Assembly (NCBI RefSeq): GCF_029360585.1
Contig: NZ_JAQZSJ010000007.1
Location: 185,845-243,336 of the forward strand
Length of the DNA stretch: 57,492 nt
Source: Cohnella caldifontis
GTDB taxonomy: Bacteria > Bacillota > Bacilli > Paenibacillales > Paenibacillaceae
Reading direction: 5' to 3'
Shown here piece by piece: positions 41,566-49,340 of this stretch; position 1 is the stretch's first letter; the number at the start of each line of letters is the position of its first letter. Below the pieces are notes generated by a model. That model did not search any database, was not told where the DNA came from, and saw only the letters and a list, made by a program, of their open reading frames with translations. A program made the translations under genes and the position numbers.

Positions 41566-42684
41566 TTAAGGCTTCCAGATCCGATAGTTGCCGCTTAACG
41601 CCAGCAAGGCGAAAAAGTACAAGCAATTGTCGTAATACCTTCTGTCGCCGATGCGCGGAGGCGTATGCCAGAACAACTCGACGCTCGCCCGGGCATGCGG
41701 GCCTTCGGCCGCCAAGGAAGCCATCGCGTTCGTCGCCAGCAGCCCCACGGGATGCAGCGACTTCTCCTCGAACGGCTCTCCGGCCACGGTATAACGGCGA
41801 TAGTCTTCGGGGCGTTTGTCCGCGAAAAACGCCTGGATGCGGTCCGCTTCCCCCCGCTGCCATTCGTCCGCCGCGAACCATGCCCAATCCAGGCCGACGT
41901 TGGCGGCGACCCGATAGGAATCGCTGAAGAAATGCCCGAAGCCCCGTTCGTCGTTCGGCGTTCCGTCGTAATGGGCGTACTCCGGCGCGAGCCCCGTGAC
42001 GGGGTGGCATGCCTTGCGCAAATAAGCGCGGCTGGCCGCCGCGGCCTCTTTCCAGAACGGACGGTCTTCCGGATCGGCCCATAAGGCGAACAACTCGTAA
42101 AAATGGGGCAAGTGGTACGACGGGTCCGAATATTCGCAATTCGGCACGAATTTGATCAGCTTGTTCTCCGGGTTCCACATCGGATGCCCCACCCCGTCCT
42201 CGCCCTTGTGCAGGCAGGTTCGCAGCAATTCCCGGGCTTGCACGGCATAGCGGCTTTCGCTCCACCGGTGGGCGGCGAAGAACAGGGCCATCGCGAAAAA
42301 CTCTTCCCCGTCCGGCGCGGGCCCGTAGGCGTTTTTCGTTCCGTCCGGCGCGCAGGACCAGGCGAAATACCCCGCGTTCTCGCCGGTCGTCATGTACATG
42401 TTCGTCATCGTCCATTGCCACAGCCGATCGAAGACGTCTCGGCGATCCATCTGCACCGCCATCATCATGCCGTAGGACATGCCCTCGGTGCGGACATCCA
42501 AGTTGCCCGTGTCCAGCATGTAGCCCATGGAGTCGCCGACCGGAAAATAGATGCGGGTTTCCTCGTCCTCGAACAGATGGCGCCATGCGCTCGCCAACCG
42601 TTCGTCGATCTCCGCTTGCGGCATTCCGAATTCTTGCAGCACGTTCCGGTATCGTCCCGAATAGAAGGCTCCGTTGTTTTCCAC
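41566..42684 (-). CDS. GH8 reducing-end xylose-releasing exo-oligoxylanase (Rex)
   Basis: A 372-residue cytoplasmic enzyme (no signal peptide) that trims xylose from the reducing end of xylo-oligosaccharides. It closely resembles the Bacillus halodurans Rex enzyme: LDTGNLDVRTEGMSYGMMMA with the general acid Glu67, YFAWSCAPDGTKNAYGPAPDGEE, and SDSYRVA with the likely base Asp255. The start is a GTG at 42684 with GAGGTGAT upstream. Alone between two terminators. Confidence 0.94.
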   Translation of the reverse strand: MENNGAFYSGRYRNVLQEFGMPQAEIDERLASAWRHLFEDEETRIYFPVGDSMGYMLDTGNLDVRTEGMSYGMMMAVQMDRRDVFDRLWQWTMTNMYMTTGENAGYFAWSCAPDGTKNAYGPAPDGEEFFAMALFFAAHRWSESRYAVQARELLRTCLHKGEDGVGHPMWNPENKLIKFVPNCEYSDPSYHLPHFYELFALWADPEDRPFWKEAAAASRAYLRKACHPVTGLAPEYAHYDGTPNDERGFGHFFSDSYRVAANVGLDWAWFAADEWQRGEADRIQAFFADKRPEDYRRYTVAGEPFEEKSLHPVGLLATNAMASLAAEGPHARASVELFWHTPPRIGDRRYYDNCLYFFALLALSGNYRIWKP

Positions 42685-42725
42685 AAGATCACCTCTTAGG
42701 CAGATTGGGCCGCGGGAGGAAAAGA

Positions 42726-42740
42726 AGCCCTACATGGGCT
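42726..42740 (-). terminator. Short terminator after DUF6171 gene
   Basis: AGCCC-tacat-GGGCT, a 5-bp stem extended by neighbouring G/C bases, followed on the minus strand by TCTTTTCC. It lies about 80 bp after the DUF6171 stop; short stem, so moderate. Confidence 0.45.
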
Positions 42741-42817
42741 GCGGGGCTGAAGGCCGCATGGCATAAGAGGGTTGCGGCTCCTTGAACGAGGGAGAATCAT
42801 GGGATTGCCGTCAGAAG

Positions 42818-43090
42818 TCAGCCGGATCCCGCGCCGCTCCATCTGGAGCCCGCGGGGTGCGGGCAGTCCTTTCCGTCAAGCTTGGCCCGGACTTCGACCA
42901 GGCAGCCGCAGTGCATGCATGTCGTCTCGTATTCCAGCGAAGCGCAAGACCGGCATGCGGCCAGTCTTCGGGCATATAACGCGTCGCGGACGAAGTCGAA
43001 TCCTTTGCCGTTCATGGCGTCCAGCAGCCGGTCGACCTGTTCGCGGGTCACATGTACGGTTGCGGAACAGCCTTTGCAGCCGCCCGTCAT
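42818..43090 (-). CDS. DUF6171 zinc-ribbon protein
   Basis: A 90-residue Cys-rich protein: CKGC near the N terminus, then [25 protein letters not shown] near the C terminus. The pattern suggests a small zinc-binding protein of the DUF6171 type; its role is unknown. Its ATG overlaps the arabinofuranosidase stop (ATGA), so it is translated from the same message, an odd partner for a glycosidase. Confidence 0.8.
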   Translation of the reverse strand: MTGGCKGCSATVHVTREQVDRLLDAMNGKGFDFVRDALYARRLAACRSCASLEYETTCMHCGCLVEVRAKLDGKDCPHPAGSRWSGAGSG

Positions 43091-44568
43091 GAAAGTTCGA
43101 GTACCGCGACGGACATCGGCGGCAATTGAACGGCCAACCCTTCTTGGCTGACGTTCGCGAAACCGTCGAAGGCTTGGGGAGCCAGCGCGTCCGGACGTTC
43201 GAACGTATTATGGGCATTCATTTCGCCGCTCGTCAGGATGCGTGCGCTGACTTTCGGCGCGGCGGACAAGCCCCGAAGGCGCAGCGACACCTGCGCGGCT
43301 TCGCCGGGATGGACGTTGCAGAGGCTGATATGGGTCTTTCCGTCCCGCCGGGATGCCGAAACGCTGACCTGGGGAATCGCCTCGTTGCCGTTTCGGTAAG
43401 AATCGGCGTCCGTATGGACCGCCAGCGCCTCCGCGTCTTGATGAACCTTGAACATTTCGAAAACGTGGTACGTCGGCGTCAGCAGCATCTTGGCGCCTTC
43501 CGTCAGCACCATGGCTTGCAGCACGTTGACGGTTTGGGCGATGTTGGCCATATGTACGCGATCGCAATGGCGGTGGAAAATGTGGAAATGAAGTCCGGCC
43601 ACCAGCGCGTCCCGAAGGGTGTTCTGCTGGTAGAGGAAACCGGGGTTCGTCCCTTCCTCGACGCGATACCAGGTGCCCCACTCGTCTACGATCATGCCGA
43701 CCCGCTTTTCCGGGTCGTAACGGTCCATGATGGCGGCATGCCGGGTGATCAACTCGTCCATGTATAAGGATTTGCGCATCGTCGCGAACCACTCGGCCTC
43801 GTTGAACTCGGTCGCGGCGCCTTTGTTCTCCCAATTGCCCGGCACCGTGTAATAATGCAGGCTGAGCCCGTCCATATGGGAGCCGGCTTGCTTCATCAAG
43901 GTTTCGGTCCAGTGGTAGTCTGCCGTGTTGGAACCGCAAGCGATTTTGTAAATGCGGTTGCCGCCGTAGTTCCGAACGTACGTCTGATAGCGGCGGTATT
44001 CGTCGGCGTAGTACTCCGGCCGCATGCTGCCGCCGCAGCCCCAGTTCTCGTTGCCGACGCCGAAATACTTCAGGCGCCAAGGCTTGTCGCGGCCGTTCTC
44101 CTTGCGCCAGTTCGCCATCGGCGACTCTCCGTCGAACGTCATGTATTCGACCCATTCCTGCATCTCCTGGACCGTGCCGCTGCCCAGGTTGCCGCAGATG
44201 TAGGGCTCGCAGCCGAGCAGTTCGCACAAAGCCAGGAACTCATGCGTGCCGAAATGGTTGTTCTCCACGACGCCGCCCCAGTGCGTGTTCACCATCCGTT
44301 TGCGGGATTCCCTCGGACCGACGCCGTCCTTCCAATGGTATTCGTCCGCGAAGCAGCCGCCCGGCCAACGCAGCACCGGAATGTCCAGCTTTTTCAGCGC
44401 TTCCAGGACATCGTTGCGGATCCCTTGGGTATTCGGAATCGCGGAATCTTCGCCTACCCAAATCCCCTCGTAAATGCAGCGGCCAAGATGTTCGGCGAAA
44501 TGGCCGTAAATATGGCGGCTGATGGTGCCGATCGGCAAATCGGCGTTGATCGTTTCGGTCGCTTTCAT
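43087..44568 (-). CDS. abfA: GH51 alpha-L-arabinofuranosidase
   Basis: A 493-residue intracellular enzyme that removes arabinose side chains from arabinoxylan or arabinan oligosaccharides. The catalytic pair is visible: acid/base Glu174 in GVGNENWG and nucleophile Glu296 in VDEWGTWY, matching Geobacillus AbfA. A barrel plus C-terminal jelly roll of standard length. GGAGGAG precedes the ATG. The promoter carries a palindrome in its spacer. Confidence 0.97.
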   Translation of the reverse strand: MKATETINADLPIGTISRHIYGHFAEHLGRCIYEGIWVGEDSAIPNTQGIRNDVLEALKKLDIPVLRWPGGCFADEYHWKDGVGPRESRKRMVNTHWGGVVENNHFGTHEFLALCELLGCEPYICGNLGSGTVQEMQEWVEYMTFDGESPMANWRKENGRDKPWRLKYFGVGNENWGCGGSMRPEYYADEYRRYQTYVRNYGGNRIYKIACGSNTADYHWTETLMKQAGSHMDGLSLHYYTVPGNWENKGAATEFNEAEWFATMRKSLYMDELITRHAAIMDRYDPEKRVGMIVDEWGTWYRVEEGTNPGFLYQQNTLRDALVAGLHFHIFHRHCDRVHMANIAQTVNVLQAMVLTEGAKMLLTPTYHVFEMFKVHQDAEALAVHTDADSYRNGNEAIPQVSVSASRRDGKTHISLCNVHPGEAAQVSLRLRGLSAAPKVSARILTSGEMNAHNTFERPDALAPQAFDGFANVSQEGLAVQLPPMSVAVLELS

Positions 44569-44657
44569 GGGCAGCTCCTCCTGCGTTCTGGATTAATTTT
44601 TTTGTTAATTCAAAATGCATGATTCCGGGTTTTTACACAGCTACTTGCCACAGGCTT

Positions 44658-44686
44658 AATATAAGCGCTTGCAAGCGGTTTGTAAA
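44658..44686 (-). promoter_or_regulatory. abfA promoter with palindromic operator/cre in spacer
   Basis: Minus-strand TTTACA (44686-44681), 17-bp spacer, TATATT (44663-44658). The spacer holds the perfect 12-bp palindrome CGCTTGCAAGCG (44666-44677); overlapping TTGCAAGCGCTTATA resembles the CcpA cre consensus with one or two deviations. A LacI-family regulator (CcpA or an arabinose repressor) bound here would block polymerase. Confidence 0.75.
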
Positions 44687-44743
44687 GGGGGGATTTCGGT
44701 GCCTTGCAGCCGAGCGGCTCAATGTGTTCTGAGACAGCAGATT

Positions 44744-44773
44744 GTTTAAATTTATATTTATGCGAATTTAAAC
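44744..44773. promoter_or_regulatory. 9-bp perfect inverted repeat upstream of abfA
   Basis: GTTTAAATT (44744-44752) and AATTTAAAC (44765-44773) with a 12-bp AT-rich spacer. It sits about 60 bp upstream of the abfA -35 and may be a second regulator site. No regulator is adjacent. Confidence 0.5.
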
Positions 44774-44825
44774 ACGACGACACATTTGTTGATGATGGCG
44801 CCGCACCGGGGAGAAATGGACGCGA

Positions 44826-44930
44826 TCGCGCACGTCGTGCGCTATTGCGCGGTTCATGAAGCGGAACGCCTGAAATCGCGCACGTCGTGCGCCGCTGCGC
44901 GGTTCATGAAGCGGATTGCCTGAAATCAAA
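44826..44930. repeat. 50-bp tandem pair with GCGCACG hairpin
   Basis: CACGTCGTGC occurs at 44831 and 44881, exactly 50 bp apart, and the units share TGCGCGGTTCATGAAGCGG and the CCTGAAATC end. Each unit contains GCGCACG-t-CGTGCGC, a 7-bp palindromic stem. Located in the gap between abfA and the small TTG-start gene. Confidence 0.85.
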
Positions 44931-44987
44931 AACCGTCGACTTTTACACCCGGATGACATAGGCAAGATATGCGGCGAAAATCCGCGG

Positions 44988-44995
44988 CATATAAT
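44988..44995 (+). promoter_or_regulatory. -10 element of small gene (sigma-A or sigma-E-like)
   Basis: CATATAAT (44988-44995) lies 27 bp before the TTG start. It contains TATAAT without a sigma-A -35 at 17 bp. It also resembles the sigma-E -10 CATACAAT, with ATAT at 44967-44970 near the sigma-E -35 place. The sigma factor is uncertain. Confidence 0.45.
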
Positions 44996-45021
44996 GTTTG
45001 AACGAAGGGAGGTGACGAGGC

Positions 45022-45123
45022 TTGTATTACGAAGAGGATCGCGTTCCTTACGATCATCCGGACGAAGATGTCCCGGGAAGGGATCATGAAGCAGCCGACT
45101 CGGAAGACGGAGAGCAGCGATAA
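45022..45123 (+). CDS. 33-residue acidic microprotein with TTG start
   Basis: A short gene encoding MYYEEDRVPYDHPDEDVPGR plus 13 more residues rich in Asp and Glu; strongly acidic, with no hydrophobic segment. Support: GGGAGGTGA 8 nt before the TTG, a TATAAT-containing box upstream and a strong terminator starting at the stop codon. I do not recognise it. Small acidic proteins with two Tyr near the start occur among spore-associated peptides, but that link is speculative. Confidence 0.65.
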   Translation: MYYEEDRVPYDHPDEDVPGRDHEAADSEDGEQR

Positions 45124-45155
45124 AAAAGGTCCACCCCTTGGGTAGACCTTTTTTC
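45122..45155 (+). terminator. Terminator of small gene
   Basis: AAAAAAGGTC and GACCTTTTTT frame a smaller CACCCC/GGGT pairing, followed by CTTTT. It begins at the stop codon of the 33-residue gene; strong and symmetrical. Confidence 0.9.
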
Positions 45156-45515
45156 TTTTATTCGCGGACCAATATGAAAGAAAAACGACGTCGTTGTCGT
45201 TATGTAGCAGGAGCGTTCGCTAAGTGCTTAAATACAATGAGTCTTCTCATTCTGCCCCTGTTTTGGGGTACGAAGAGCCGAAATACATTTATTCCAGGCC
45301 AATACTTCATTTTTCCGCCGAATCGATCTCTGCTTATTGCATTTTGGCCTTTCGTCATCACGTTTTTGTGGAATCAGATGAAACAACTGCATTTTGGCCC
45401 TTAGCCCGCCCCTTTGGAAATACATTGCGCTTCACCGATTCTCCCTCTAAGGAGTTAAAGAACGCTGCAGCAGGCAGCGTCCCTCCTTGCATCTACGCCG
45501 TTCTTACAATCTAGT
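45156..45515. other. Intergenic region with degenerate ~50-bp repeats
   Basis: About 360 bp without a supported gene. GCATTTTGG occurs at 45339 and 45389, exactly 50 bp apart, with weaker relatives (AAATACATT at 45281 and 45419). A perfect 12-bp palindrome AACGACGTCGTT lies near 45184. ORFs on both strands here lack ribosome-binding sites. Confidence 0.5.
45462..45480 (-). terminator. Terminator of the operon 2 message
   Basis: ACGCTGC-agcag-GCAGCGT, a 7-bp perfect stem about 35 bp after the DUF2264 stop; on the minus strand it is followed by TCTTTAACTCC, a weak T-run. Confidence 0.6.
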
Positions 45516-47384
45516 TTACATCTCGATACGCAGCCTCTCTTCGCCCGAGCCGCCCCAAACGACCGTCAGCGCCTCCCCGTCCGCTTCCGCCCGCGGCGGG
45601 CGTTCCCACGCCGACGAATCGGACCCGGGTTCGCCGTAAACGGCGGTCGCCAGCCAGCCGACGGTTCCGGGCTGCAGGCTCGCGGTCACCGTCGGGATCA
45701 CGGTCCGCGCGTGCAACACGTTCGTGTTGGCGTTCGGGTAAATCAGCTGCGCTTCCCCGGATCCGTGCAGCAGCCGGATTCCGCTGGCGCCCCAAGGGTA
45801 CGAGACCCGCGCCTGACGGGATTCCGACTCGGCCGCCGCAGGCTGTGCGATCCGCGACCGCTCCGCCAAACTTTCCAAGCCGAGCGCGAAGCCCCCGTCG
45901 GCCAGATCCAAATACCGGCCCGTCTCGATCCGGTGCACCCGGACATGCCAAGGCGTTCCGGGGATCAGCCAAGTCCGGACCTCAACGTCCTTCCAAGGCT
46001 TCCAACGAAAATACAGCACGCCGTGATCTCGGATCTCCGACTCCTCCGCCGTCCGTTTGACCCGGTACATCCGGTCCCCCTCGCTCATCGCGAGCATGGA
46101 ATCGAAGGCCCCCTGCGACAGTCCCCATTCGGCACGGGGAACGCTGAAGCCGAACATGTTGGAATACGCGAACTTCTCGTATTTGGCGGAGGTGTGCGTA
46201 TGTTCGTTCGTGGAACGATGGCCGGCATTGAAAGCGACGACGTGCCGCTTCTCCTCTTGCCGGCAGATCACCAGGCGCGGAGCTTGCTGGATCGAAAGTT
46301 CCGGAAGACGGGGAAGCGGCAATTCCCCCGCCCGCCAGAACGGATGCTGTTCCGGCAGCGCCAGCGGGAGAAACGCCTTCAGCGCCCAATAGGGGGAACC
46401 CGGCGCGTTGTAATTTTCCGCCATGACCAGGTTCGGGTACGCGTATCCGATCGTCAGCGTGCCGTCGGCACGGAAAATCGGCTGCCGGAACCACCACCTC
46501 AAGTTGCGGAGCACGAGGCCTTTCATCACGCCCATCGGGAACGCTTCGACTTCGGCGTACGCCATGGCGGACCAGAACGCGGACTGCGCGAACCGGTACG
46601 TCAGGCTTCGGCCGAACGGCAGCGCGGAACCGTCCCCGGCGAACCAATGGATGAACGCTTGCGCGAAAACCGACGCTCGTTCCCGGTACATCCCCGCACG
46701 GATCGGATCCTCGTCTTTCATCCATACCGAATACAGCAGCCCGTAGAAATAGATCGCGAACGGAACGTAATAGTCGCAATGCGCCTGGGGACCGTCCGAA
46801 TACCAGCCGTCCGACAGGTAATAGGCATCGATCCGGTCCAGGTGCTCGTTCATGCGCTTGGCATCGTAAGGCAGACCGGCTTTTTTGAACCCCAGGTTCA
46901 CCATGACGTTGAAAAACTTCCAGTTGCAATCGTGCAGTTCCCGCCGGTTCATCTGGTTCAGCCAATCGTAAAACCGCTGCCGTTCCGGCACGCTGAGCGG
47001 CTCCCAGACCCGATCCGGAGCCAATGCCAGCGCGAAGCCCATCGCCGCCATTTCGACCAGCTTCTGGTCGTAGTCCCGAACGGCGTCCCAATACTCCGGA
47101 TGGGCCGGGTCCGTCCCGTTGCGGATGCCCTGCGCGACGAGGTCCCACAGCGGAGAATCCCCGCCCCCCGCCGCCAAAGGCACAAGGCCCCAGAGAATCC
47201 GCGAAAATCCTTCCAGCTCGGCCGTTTCCGCCGCGCAGCCCGAGCCGGTAAAGCCGAGTTCCAGCCTCGTTCGCCCTTCGCTGAAATACGGAATGAGCGG
47301 CTCGCACAGCTGGCGGAGCGCCTCCCGCATATCCTTCCGCGTCACGAGCGGATTGTCCCGAATCGCCAAATCGAAAGCCCTCAT
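45516..47384 (-). CDS. DUF2264 protein
   Basis: A 622-residue cytoplasmic protein of the DUF2264 family: an alpha/alpha-toroid-like N-terminal half (SRILWGLVPLAAGG, WDAVRDYDQKLVEMAAMGFALALA, NWKFFNVMVNLGFKKAG) and a beta-rich C-terminal half (EHTHTSAKYEKFAYSNMFGFSVPR). The family is frequent in polysaccharide-utilisation loci and architecturally resembles polysaccharide lyases or GH88-like hydrolases, but no activity is assigned here. It lies 13 bp after the heparinase-like gene, so the two are co-transcribed and probably act on the same glycan. Confidence 0.88.
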   Translation of the reverse strand: MRAFDLAIRDNPLVTRKDMREALRQLCEPLIPYFSEGRTRLELGFTGSGCAAETAELEGFSRILWGLVPLAAGGGDSPLWDLVAQGIRNGTDPAHPEYWDAVRDYDQKLVEMAAMGFALALAPDRVWEPLSVPERQRFYDWLNQMNRRELHDCNWKFFNVMVNLGFKKAGLPYDAKRMNEHLDRIDAYYLSDGWYSDGPQAHCDYYVPFAIYFYGLLYSVWMKDEDPIRAGMYRERASVFAQAFIHWFAGDGSALPFGRSLTYRFAQSAFWSAMAYAEVEAFPMGVMKGLVLRNLRWWFRQPIFRADGTLTIGYAYPNLVMAENYNAPGSPYWALKAFLPLALPEQHPFWRAGELPLPRLPELSIQQAPRLVICRQEEKRHVVAFNAGHRSTNEHTHTSAKYEKFAYSNMFGFSVPRAEWGLSQGAFDSMLAMSEGDRMYRVKRTAEESEIRDHGVLYFRWKPWKDVEVRTWLIPGTPWHVRVHRIETGRYLDLADGGFALGLESLAERSRIAQPAAAESESRQARVSYPWGASGIRLLHGSGEAQLIYPNANTNVLHARTVIPTVTASLQPGTVGWLATAVYGEPGSDSSAWERPPRAEADGEALTVVWGGSGEERLRIEM

Positions 47385-47397
47385 GGAATCCCACTCC

Positions 47398-49305
47398 CTA
47401 TGTCGGCAAACTCTTCTCTTTCCACTCCAACCGGATCTCGACGGCGACGGAATCCCGATTCTTCCGCTCTACGGCCGACAAATCGACGAGATACAAGATT
47501 TCCTTGCCGAGCCGGTTTTCCAAGAACCGTTCTTGCCCGAGCTCCGGCGCAAGTTGCTTCGGATCGAATCGGATATTGAGAACCGCCCCCTCTCGGCCCG
47601 TTATCCGGATCAGCCCCTCCCCCGCCGTTTCCGGCTTCCGGAAAGAAACGAACCGTTCCCGGAACGCGCCGGCATAACCGCCGACATACGCATAATCGTC
47701 CCGCAGTCTCAGCAAACCCTGTTGCTTGTCAAAATAAAACCGGCGGACGAGGGACCGGAGATTCTCATTCCCGTAAGCGGCCGCGAGCTCCAGTTCGAAC
47801 ACCGTTCGGGAATCGGCAAAATCGGCGTGGCGCACGACTGCCCGGCGTTCCGATCCGGCCCGTTGGAAATCCCCGTCCACGACCGGCACCGAATGGCCGT
47901 GCGAGCCGTTATAAATCAACTCGTATCGGCCTTCGCCGAAATATTCTCTCGTATAGACGCCGGATCCCGGATCGGCGAGCAGCTGTTCGCCGTCCGCCAG
48001 CAGGATGAAGCTGCCCGCGTCGTTGTGGTTGTGCGGTTCGCCGTTATGGCCGCCTTTCGCGGAAAAGCCGACGCTGCGGTTCCCCATCCGGCCCCGGCAG
48101 ACGACGATTTGCGCGTCGGGCATATATTCGACCGCTTCGCCCAGCTCGCCGTCCGCGAACGCTTCTTCGTACCAAGCGAGATTGCGGATCGCATGCATCC
48201 ACCGGAAACAGTCGTCGCCGAGTACGCCGGCTTCGCACGCCCGGCTGGGAACCTCCACGTCCGCAAAGCGCCGCCTCAGGTAATGCGTCAATCCCGGCTG
48301 GAATTCCCCCGCGTCCGAACTGTCCGAATAGCTGATCACGGTGTGGCCGTCCAAGTAGCATTTCTGCTGGAACCGGGCGATGCGGCGGATTTTCTCCCCC
48401 TGCAGCAGATCGACGATTCCTCCTGTCCGCTGCGACAGCAGGCTCGCGAACGCCACGTAAAACCCGAAGCCATAGGTCCAATATTTCAAGCCTTCCAGAC
48501 AGGCGCCGTCCTCGGGGAAGCCGGCGATAAAACCTTCCATCGTGCTGACCGCCCGATGCAGCAGCGGCGCCAGGATGTCATCCTCCCGGATCAGGTACAT
48601 CGCGGCGGCCCCCACCGAACCGGCGCAGACGGCCGCCCAGTTCATGTCCGTCGTCTCCCACCACGCGGCGGGCGAGAGGGAAGCGTAAGGCCCCAGCACC
48701 CTCGACCGGATTTCCCGGCGGACCCGCTCCGCGACCAAGGGAGACAGCCGTTCTTCCATTAAACATACGATTTCTGCCAAATAAAACGCGGTTTCCGCCG
48801 CGAACAAGTCGATAACCGTCCGGTGCTCCGCCGCCGGGTCCAGGCTGCGTCCTCCCAAATGGGCAGGCAAGCACCACGTATACTCGCCGCAAATCGCCCA
48901 GAGGACGTCTTCCAACGCCGCCAGCGCCCCGGACGCCTCTCGTCCCGTCCCCGACGACGCCTCGAAGGCTGCGCTTGCGCGGCCGTCTTCCGCCAGCGCC
49001 CCGGATGCACCCCGACCATCCCCCGCCAGCGCCAAAACCGCGAAAACGCCCATCCGCTTGCGGCGTTCGAAATACGCGGCTTGATACGCCTCGCGGTCCC
49101 CCGTCGTGTCGTACAGCCGGTACAGGCGAAACGGAAGGTCCGGAATCTCCTGCTCCGACAGCCGATCGCCCAACGCCCGGAACTCCGCGTACCGTGCAGC
49201 CGGCAGCCGCAGATTCCTCGCTTCCGCGAACAGCGCCCGGCGCCCGTCCCCGCCGGCCATCTCCGTTCCGATACGCAACGCGGCCCATACTTCCCCCATG
49301 TTCAT
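47398..49305 (-). CDS. Heparinase II/III-like polysaccharide lyase
   Basis: A 635-residue protein of the heparinase II/III superfamily with an N-terminal alpha/alpha toroid and a C-terminal beta-sandwich. The GGHNGEPHNHNDAGSFILLADGE segment carries the His/Asp motif of the family. No signal peptide is seen, so it probably acts on imported oligosaccharides. Residues about 90-130 contain a low-complexity Gly/Ala/Ser/Glu insertion with repeats (GDGRGASGALAEDGRAS) unlike the rest. I chose the ATG at 49305, with GAGAGGGG 8 nt upstream; a GTG at 49335 is possible. The exact glycan (heparin-like, alginate-like or other uronate polymer) cannot be told from sequence alone. Confidence 0.88.
   Translation of the reverse strand: MNMGEVWAALRIGTEMAGGDGRRALFAEARNLRLPAARYAEFRALGDRLSEQEIPDLPFRLYRLYDTTGDREAYQAAYFERRKRMGVFAVLALAGDGRGASGALAEDGRASAAFEASSGTGREASGALAALEDVLWAICGEYTWCLPAHLGGRSLDPAAEHRTVIDLFAAETAFYLAEIVCLMEERLSPLVAERVRREIRSRVLGPYASLSPAAWWETTDMNWAAVCAGSVGAAAMYLIREDDILAPLLHRAVSTMEGFIAGFPEDGACLEGLKYWTYGFGFYVAFASLLSQRTGGIVDLLQGEKIRRIARFQQKCYLDGHTVISYSDSSDAGEFQPGLTHYLRRRFADVEVPSRACEAGVLGDDCFRWMHAIRNLAWYEEAFADGELGEAVEYMPDAQIVVCRGRMGNRSVGFSAKGGHNGEPHNHNDAGSFILLADGEQLLADPGSGVYTREYFGEGRYELIYNGSHGHSVPVVDGDFQRAGSERRAVVRHADFADSRTVFELELAAAYGNENLRSLVRRFYFDKQQGLLRLRDDYAYVGGYAGAFRERFVSFRKPETAGEGLIRITGREGAVLNIRFDPKQLAPELGQERFLENRLGKEILYLVDLSAVERKNRDSVAVEIRLEWKEKSLPT
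48915..49035 (-). repeat. In-frame low-complexity repeats in lyase gene
   Basis: The segment CCAGCGCCCCGGA recurs around 48920 and 49000, with related CCAGCGCC further on, all in frame. It encodes the Gly/Ala/Ser-rich insertion. Confidence 0.6.
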
Positions 49306-49340
49306 GACGCGAACCCCTCTCGGCGCGGGTCTCACCCAAT

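Noticed and set aside
45138..45514. Two overlapping ORFs (88 and 96 residues) in the gap before DUF2264
   Set aside because: No start signals, degenerate repeat content and unlike composition.
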